Positions 13,201-17,277 of a stretch of 17,277 nt of DNA are shown one piece after another. A program made the translations under genes and the position numbers. This DNA is from Caldifarciminota bacterium. Lineage in GTDB: Bacteria > WOR-3 > Hydrothermia > WGAB01. The stretch covers positions 1 through 17,277 of the forward strand of contig WGAB01000208.1 in NCBI GenBank assembly GCA_015489295.1, written 5' to 3'. Each line of letters begins with the position of its first letter. Position 1 is the first letter of the stretch. Under the pieces are notes generated by a model, which ran no database searches, was not told where the DNA came from, and saw nothing but the letters and a program-made list of their open reading frames with translations.

Positions 13201-14145
13201 TGGGAGTACGTGAAACGCCACGAGAGGGAGCTCCGAAATCGCGAGGATGGGCTTTATCGCAAGGGTACAACAATTGAACACATGTGGTATGGAGCTACAT
13301 ACCCGCGTAGCATTGAATACTATGCGCTCCCTAAAATAGTGCTGCAGATGGCTTCCCAATCACCCGACATGGCCTACGATACTCAACACGGCTATATTTT
13401 TCAGGCAGGCGGACACGGTGGGGGCGTGTATGGTATCGTAGTGGACCCTGAAGTAGTGGAAAATACTTGGTTTCTACTAAGCCTGCTAAACTCACGGCCG
13501 CTGGACTTTTACTTGAAGCATACGAGCAAAGTGTACACGGGCCGCACTTACTCTTACAGCGACCCATTCATCAAAAACCTTCCCATCCGCCTTCCCCAAA
13601 ACGAGGACGAGGAAGCTATTGCCCAGGATCTGGCCGACCTCGCCCAGGAACTCACTCACACCAAGGGGAAACTGCGGGAGTGGGAGAAGAAGCGAAAAGC
13701 TTTTCCGGAACCGTTTCTCTACGAACTGGGACCGGTAGATCTTTATCCTTTTACCCACCTCATCACCGGTGAGCGTAAGTCCAGGTCCATCCGTACCCAA
13801 AAAGTCACCTTTCAGCTTCAGCAAAATGGCCGCTGGGCCATAAAGTTTGGCCGCACCACCTTCGTCTTCCCCAGCGAACCTCATGCCCGGTTGGCTGAAG
13901 CGTGGCTGGGAATACAGGAACGTGCTTCCGTTCCTGTAGACAACCTGTTGAACTTACGCGTGCCTGCACGGCCCGAGGACGCCCAGCGCCTTCTTGGTCT
14001 CCTCAAAGCGGCAGAGAACGAAATCGATCAACTTCAGTCCCGCCTTGATAAGGGGGAAACAAAGGTGAATCACCTCGTCGCCCGCCTTTATGGTTTGAAG
14101 GACGAGGATGTGCAGGTCATTGAAGACTTCCTGGATCGTTTCTAA
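10276..14145 (+). CDS. Single-chain restriction endonuclease/N6-adenine methyltransferase (type IIG-like)
   Basis: A 1289-aa enzyme that should both methylate and cut DNA at one recognition site. Residues 1-120 are an HsdR-N-like nuclease domain: D58 (GGRVDLVL), E73xK75 (LFEFKRP), then QLERYVKEL...VLTNGRVL. A helical linker follows. The gamma-type methylase core has GEFYTPPEVVDFIL (392-405), SAM motif DPACGSGTFL (422-431), acidic GLDINP (462-467) and catalytic NPPY (672-675). About 250 residues separate the last two, with an Arg/Lys/Glu-rich insertion near 504-660. From about 830 on comes the target-recognition part with a TaqI-type block (HTSKVYTGRTYSYSDP, near 1085-1098), coiled-coil helices and a final LYGLKDEDVQVIEDFLDRF. 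All motifs look intact. No separate R, M or S gene is nearby. Lower GC than neighbours suggests horizontal transfer. Confidence 0.9.
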   Translation: MNDLQNISRSIAQGVQDNWTEQELLSVFLNAGFFSALGYGQIGQDIRIEKRVAGGRVDLVLRTYTGRPLALFEFKRPSVQQLEDFQSQLERYVKELAPNWAVLTNGRVLLLYEVHQERGLVLPPKTLNLETLSDSEAQDLYHALHRRRLAWEHLPEVEEALGQAEKDPIFVTSIDSPGARQFLDRFALSHYTPFGRLTQALMEALPPLLQRSNFAQGAYGFWEQAYARKLSKKKIPRAWKEFLPLKTELAVFRFMFSLETAYTIFSRLILAKAIKDVGFPHMKTLKDFKRPLEEKQMRGRVPLSAYVYAVQEVFRAGSNQAFSTLFEQDIFDWWRDAPEVSNAGRPDFSSLYETLAETALAVFEFNFSQIRGDLLGLLYQSYFDPETRKALGEFYTPPEVVDFILDQIGYRGPGVLTRRLLDPACGSGTFLVHALRRYLEAAEGQDPVRVLKDLIYGLRIVGLDINPFAVLMSQVNYATHLLPLYAKAVQRDPSLVLSDLPVLRTDSLRKETREHEQESPRTQKGMPELALSREGDIAYIRLQLPIRMPRKRKNSKEEFVEVRIPVPQFMGARSSGLVNNVEEYFQVLQILFQALRKEQTDPEILANEFRYRGFSNAQELARFVQPALEGLRETLMELTREFEDGRFLKAFEHLALALLVKNDFSFDYVVGNPPYVRIQNIPELLRRYWAAFYAWAEGNYDMYIPFIERAVTEWLADGGYLGFICSDRFLVDDYARALRENLPQYADVRLLFDMRDTRVFRDALNYPAILIVQRRNKPQEEGFIAARAFADPGEGPARLIDEARHLIERARRENTYRRGEHVDAFPERREHLTATGWYLMPEYERTVFDKLEAVGTHRLYQLTLTRSGGFQGWSTSADGILVLRLLKDEGNVLVLEPKGGGNPVRIERDVLRPWLFGRNVERWHIAWAGWYVFFPYTRINNRYQLIPSTPYREKFEFAAHTDYTGPFLDTHYPRAWEYVKRHERELRNREDGLYRKGTTIEHMWYGATYPRSIEYYALPKIVLQMASQSPDMAYDTQHGYIFQAGGHGGGVYGIVVDPEVVENTWFLLSLLNSRPLDFYLKHTSKVYTGRTYSYSDPFIKNLPIRLPQNEDEEAIAQDLADLAQELTHTKGKLREWEKKRKAFPEPFLYELGPVDLYPFTHLITGERKSRSIRTQKVTFQLQQNGRWAIKFGRTTFVFPSEPHARLAEAWLGIQERASVPVDNLLNLRVPARPEDAQRLLGLLKAAENEIDQLQSRLDKGETKVNHLVARLYGLKDEDVQVIEDFLDRF

Positions 14146-14332
14146 ATTCACCCAGTAGGAAGCACCATTCGTAGGGCTGCTCCTGCAGAATGTCAAAGTT
14201 ATTTGTGCCCATTAACCTTTCTTCTTTCCGGCAGTAGATGTCGAAATTCGGGCTGAATGCTCCTCTACCAGAGGCTTGACGAGAATCACGGGTTCTGGCC
14301 ATTACATTTTGGGCCGGGTACGGTTTCCTTTT
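14146..14332. other. Convergent intergenic region, no supported gene
   Basis: This 187-base gap between the ends of the restriction gene and the ATPase gene is AT-richer than the surroundings. An imperfect hairpin (CATTCGTAGG with CCTGCAGAATG, 14166-14192) follows the restriction gene but lacks a clean T-run. A T6 run lies at 14329-14334 next to the ATPase stop. A 61-codon minus-strand frame crosses it and enters the restriction gene; I see no family in it. It may be decayed DNA at the edge of a transferred block. Confidence 0.4.
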
Positions 14333-15661
14333 TTACGGGTTTTCCGGGGGTGTCAGCAGCCAGTCCAGGGCGGTGGTCAGGTGGATTTCCGGGGGTATAG
14401 AGATGCCGAGTGGAGGAGGGTACAGGGGCAGGAGCAGGCGGCGGGCCCGAGGAAAGATCCGGGAGGCCGATACCAGGGCCCGAATTTCCCGGTGCCGGGT
14501 CTCTTCGTCGTCCAGGGAGAGGGTCACCTGGATCAACTCTTCCTTGCCCTGGGGCCAGAGCACATGGAAGTCCACCTCAAACCCCTCTGGAGTGCGAACA
14601 TAGGACAGCTGGCCGCCCCGCCGCAGGAGTTCGATGGCCACAACGGTTTCCAGCGCTTTGGACAGGGCGGGGGAACCGGTGGGCTGGAAAATCGGGATCC
14701 ATCCGGGATCCACGGGATACACCTTCCGGGGATTGGCCATTCGTTGCCGTTCCGAGGCGGTGGCCAGGAACACGCTGTGGATGAGAAAGGCGTCCTCCAG
14801 GTAGGAGAGGAAGGCGTACAGGGTGTCCTTGGACACTGCGATTCCCCGCGACTTCAGGTCCCGGTAGAACCGGTGTATGCTGAAGAGGCCCGCCGGATTG
14901 GCCAGAAGATGCCGCACCAGCGCTCGAAGGGCGACGGGACGCGTAACCTGGTACCGCTCAATCACATCCCGCAGGAGCACGATGTCCACATATCCCCGGA
15001 GCAGGTCCCAGCGGTCCCGGGCCGACACCTGCTGAACCTCGGGAAATCCCCCAATGTCCAGGTAGGTGAGCAGCAGGTGCTGGAGTTCCGAGCGCCGGGC
15101 CTTGGGGAGACGTAGGGGTGCGGTGGGTTCCTTGCCCCGGTGCCGAAGAAATTCCCGGAAGCTGAAGGGATACACCCGGGCCTCCACGGCGCGGCCCCGC
15201 ATGCTGGTGGCGATCTCCCGGGAGAGCATCCGTGCTGAAGAACCGGCAAAGAACACCTCTATGTTTTCGGTATCCAGGATTCGCCGCAGGAACCGTTCCC
15301 AGCCTGGAACCATCTGGATTTCGTCCAGCAGAAACAAGGCCCGTTTTTGATCGCGCCATTCCGGATGGAGGCTGTAGTACTCTTCCAGAAGGAGATGGAG
15401 ATCCTGGGCACGAAGATCGGCCAGCCGTTCGTCGTCAAAACTGAAGAACAGGGTTCCCGCCCGGGGGGTTCCCTGGTCTAAGCGTTCCTTCAGGATTTGC
15501 CACAGGAAGGTGGTTTTCCCGGCCCTCCGGACCCCGATAACCGCCACCGCCTTTCCTGGAACCCGGGGAACATAGATGTCCCGCCGCGTGAACTCGGGAA
15601 CCGGGGCGGCTTCAGCGTCCAGGATCTTCTGGCGGATGAGGGCACGAAGGTTTCCGTCCAC
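14333..15661 (-). CDS. AAA_14/DUF4143 family ATPase
   Basis: A P-loop ATPase of 442 aa from the GTG at 15661. Walker A is GVRRAGKTT (43-51), Walker B LFLLDEIQ (109-116), a sensor-like FFAGSSARML follows (137-146), then the family phrase GRAVEARVYPFSFREFL (156-172). LLRGYVDIVLLRDVIERY leads into the DUF4143 C-terminal region, which ends in a PD-(D/E)xK-like fold: EGFEVDFHV and ELIQVTLSL. A longer frame begins at a TTG (15697), but that TTG is the -35 box of a well-formed promoter and lies in an operator repeat, so the leaderless GTG is preferred. The family is widespread in archaea and bacteria, has no agreed function and is often mobile. It is divergent from rtcB. Confidence 0.85.
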   Translation of the reverse strand: MDGNLRALIRQKILDAEAAPVPEFTRRDIYVPRVPGKAVAVIGVRRAGKTTFLWQILKERLDQGTPRAGTLFFSFDDERLADLRAQDLHLLLEEYYSLHPEWRDQKRALFLLDEIQMVPGWERFLRRILDTENIEVFFAGSSARMLSREIATSMRGRAVEARVYPFSFREFLRHRGKEPTAPLRLPKARRSELQHLLLTYLDIGGFPEVQQVSARDRWDLLRGYVDIVLLRDVIERYQVTRPVALRALVRHLLANPAGLFSIHRFYRDLKSRGIAVSKDTLYAFLSYLEDAFLIHSVFLATASERQRMANPRKVYPVDPGWIPIFQPTGSPALSKALETVVAIELLRRGGQLSYVRTPEGFEVDFHVLWPQGKEELIQVTLSLDDEETRHREIRALVSASRIFPRARRLLLPLYPPPLGISIPPEIHLTTALDWLLTPPENP

Positions 15662-15668
15662 GGGGGCA

Positions 15669-15697
15669 ATTTTACGGGAAATCTTTCCTTCTCGCAA
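15669..15697 (-). promoter_or_regulatory. ATPase gene promoter (leaderless)
   Basis: On the minus strand TTGCGA (15697-15692), a 17-base spacer and TAAAAT (15674-15669) predict a start at about 15661-15662, the position of the GTG start codon. No Shine-Dalgarno precedes the GTG. The -10 and spacing equal those of the restriction gene. The -35 box lies at the centre of the inverted repeat described at 15675-15722. Confidence 0.6.
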
Positions 15698-15722
15698 GGA
15701 AAGATTCCGGGAAATCTTTCCT
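15675..15722. repeat. Array of GGAAA-N2-TTTCC dyads in the ATPase/rtcB divergent region
   Basis: CGGGAAATCTTTCCT occurs twice as a perfect 15-bp direct repeat (15675-15689 and 15708-15722), starts 33 bases apart, about three helical turns. Between them lies an inverted, one-base-shorter copy (AAGGAAAGATTCC, 15696-15708). This creates an 11-bp perfect inverted repeat, AATCTTTCCTT/AAGGAAAGATT (15680-15690 with 15696-15706), around a 5-base centre. A fourth partial unit GGAAATC follows at 15723. The array covers the -35 box and spacer of the ATPase promoter. It is most likely an operator for a dimeric regulator. Confidence 0.65.
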
Positions 15723-15796
15723 GGAAATCAGGAAACCCGGCGGACCCTCCCGGTGCCGGTGTTGTACCATTTAAACACAACCCCGGAGGTGAAAAC

Positions 15797-17254
15797 ATGG
15801 CACAGGTTTGGCAGGGACCGTTGGAGAAACTGGATGCCTATCGCTGGCGGATTCCCAAGTCGTACAAGCCCTTTATGCGGGTGGACGGCATCATCTACGC
15901 CAGCGAGAAACTCATTGAGCAGATCCGCAAGGACCAGGCGCCCGAGCAGGTGGCCAATGTAGCAAGCCTGCCCGGCATCCTCAAGTACTCCCTGGCCATG
16001 CCCGACATCCACTGGGGCTACGGGTTCCCCATCGGAGGCGTCGCCGCCATGGATCCCGATACCGGTGTAATCTCGCCCGGCGGTGTGGGCTACGACATCA
16101 ACTGCGGCGTGCGCCTGCTGCGGAGCGACCTCACGCTGGACGACCTCAAGCCCTACCTGGACCGCCTGGCCGATGCCCTGTTCCGCAATGTGCCGGCCGG
16201 TGTGGGCGTCGGAGGCCGGGTGAAGGTGTCCAACCGCGAACTGGAAGAGGTGATGGTCCGAGGGTCCGCCTGGGTGGTGGAAAAGGGCTACGGCTGGCAA
16301 TCCGACCTGGAACGCACCGAAGCCTACGGCCAGTTGAAGGGGGCCAATCCGGACGCCGTGTCTAAACGCGCCCGCGAGCGGGGCCGGCCCCAGCTGGGCT
16401 CTCTGGGCTCAGGCAACCACTTCCTGGAGGTGCAGGTGGTGGAAGAGGTGTACGATGCCCGCGCGGCCCGGGCCATGGGGCTCTTCAAGGGCGGCATCAC
16501 CGTGATGATCCACTGCGGCTCCCGCGGCTTCGGCCACCAGATCTGCGACGACTATGTGCGCACCATGGGCCGGGCGATGGAAAAGTACGGCATCAAAGTG
16601 CCCGACCGGCAACTGGCCTCGGTGCCCATCCAGTCGCCCGAGGGCAAGGCCTACTTTTCGGCCATGGTGGCCGCTGCCAACTATGCCTGGGCCAACCGGC
16701 AGTTCATCACCCACTGGGTGCGGGAATCGTTCCGCGAGGCCCTGAAAAAGGCGCCCGAGGCCCTGGGGCTCCACATGGTGTACGATGTGGCCCACAACAT
16801 CGCCAAGTTTGAGGAGCACGAGGTGGACGGCCAAAAGCGCACCGTGCTGGTCCACCGCAAGGGTGCCACCCGGGCCTTCCCCAAGGGCCATCCCGAACTG
16901 GCGCCGGTGTATCGCCCCATCGGCCAGCCCGTGCTGATCCCCGGCGACATGGGCACCAACTCCTATGTGCTGGTGGGTACGGAAACCGCCATGAAGCAGT
17001 CCTTTGGGTCCACCTGTCACGGTGCCGGCCGGGCGTTGTCGCGGGCGGCCGCCAAGCGGGCGGCCCGGGGCCGCCCCATCATTGAAGAACTGCGGGCCCG
17101 GGGCATTGTGGTGCGCGCCCACACCATGAAGGGCCTGATGGAGGAGATTCCGGAGGCCTACAAGGATGTGAGTGAGGTGGTGGAAGTGGTGCACAACGCC
17201 GGGCTTTCGCGCAAGGTGGCCCGGCTGCGGCCCGTGATCGTGGTCAAGGGCTGA
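15797..17254 (+). CDS. rtcB: RNA-splicing ligase RtcB
   Basis: A 485-aa GTP- and Mn-dependent RNA ligase that joins 2',3'-cyclic phosphate (or 3'-phosphate) ends to 5'-OH ends in tRNA splicing or RNA repair. The archaeal enzyme is about 481 aa. Active-site residues are all present: D100 and C103 (GGVGYDINCGVR), N207 and H208 (GSGNHFLEV), H239 (MIHCGSRGFGHQ), H333 (VYDVAHNIAK) and the guanylylated nucleophile H408 (STCHGAGR). These keep the spacing of the Pyrococcus protein. The ATG at 15797 follows GGAGGTGA. An in-frame extension upstream is not coding in character. TACCAT at 15765-15770 could be a -10, but no good -35 is visible, so activation through the repeat array is possible. No archease gene is in the window. 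Confidence 0.96.
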   Translation: MAQVWQGPLEKLDAYRWRIPKSYKPFMRVDGIIYASEKLIEQIRKDQAPEQVANVASLPGILKYSLAMPDIHWGYGFPIGGVAAMDPDTGVISPGGVGYDINCGVRLLRSDLTLDDLKPYLDRLADALFRNVPAGVGVGGRVKVSNRELEEVMVRGSAWVVEKGYGWQSDLERTEAYGQLKGANPDAVSKRARERGRPQLGSLGSGNHFLEVQVVEEVYDARAARAMGLFKGGITVMIHCGSRGFGHQICDDYVRTMGRAMEKYGIKVPDRQLASVPIQSPEGKAYFSAMVAAANYAWANRQFITHWVRESFREALKKAPEALGLHMVYDVAHNIAKFEEHEVDGQKRTVLVHRKGATRAFPKGHPELAPVYRPIGQPVLIPGDMGTNSYVLVGTETAMKQSFGSTCHGAGRALSRAAAKRAARGRPIIEELRARGIVVRAHTMKGLMEEIPEAYKDVSEVVEVVHNAGLSRKVARLRPVIVVKG

Positions 17255-17277
17255 GTTCCCCGCCATGGACCCCGCCC

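Noticed and set aside
14117..14302. 61-codon minus-strand frame after the ATPase gene, with an internal ATG (MGTNNFDIL) preceded by AAAGG
   Set aside because: No recognisable family, its end runs into the restriction gene, and its length is within chance for this gap.
15497..15796. Long N-terminal extension of rtcB
   Set aside because: It overlaps the ATPase gene and the repeat array on the other strand; RtcB homology begins at the ATG at 15797, which has an excellent ribosome site.
17265..17277. Possible start of a next gene after rtcB
   Set aside because: An ATG is present but has no ribosome site and only four codons are visible.

Overview
The window is high-GC bacterial chromosomal DNA, probably from a thermophile with a diderm envelope. 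A DUF763 protein and a UPF0045/MTH1187 protein (families common in thermophiles) suggest the first point. A solute-binding protein with a plain Sec signal and no lipobox Cys, plus a large secreted protein with a type IX-secretion-like C-terminal tail, suggest the second. An FCB-group or WOR-3/Hydrothermae-like candidate lineage would fit, but I cannot place it from sequence alone.

Layout. (1) 1-3676, minus strand: a sugar-uptake operon in the order UPF0045 protein, family-1 solute-binding protein, MalF-type permease, MalG-type permease. After it comes the 5' end of a secreted protein with a glucodextranase/amylopullulanase-type domain, which has its own TTGACA promoter. No transport ATPase is present. 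(2) 3740-4416, plus strand: a VapBC-type toxin-antitoxin pair behind a promoter overlapped by a palindrome. (3) 4431-10155, minus strand: a tightly packed four-gene operon of LexA-like regulator, DUF763 protein, 954-aa secreted FG-GAP/hydin-type protein and GNAT-like protein. (4) 10276-14145, plus strand: a 1289-aa single-chain restriction-modification enzyme (type IIG-like), divergent from the LexA-like gene and lower in GC than its surroundings. (5) 14333-15661, minus strand: an AAA_14/DUF4143 ATPase. (6) 15797-17254, plus strand: the RNA ligase gene rtcB, divergent from the ATPase gene across an array of GGAAA-N2-TTTCC dyads.

How it fits together. The left third is carbohydrate uptake and probably alpha-glucan breakdown. 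The right half pairs a regulator, a restriction system, a DUF4143 ATPase and an RNA-repair ligase in divergent arrangements with operator-like repeats in each shared intergenic region. The most notable regulatory signal is that the vapBC, restriction and ATPase promoters share the form TTGCG(G/A)-17 bp-TATCAT/TAAAAT. The restriction, ATPase and LexA-like genes have their start codon at or within a few bases of the predicted transcription start and no Shine-Dalgarno, so they are probably leaderless. The LexA-like protein keeps the Ala-Gly site and the nucleophile Ser but has Gln where the catalytic Lys should be. No rRNA, tRNA, CRISPR array or insertion sequence was seen. No gap between genes exceeds 190 bases.
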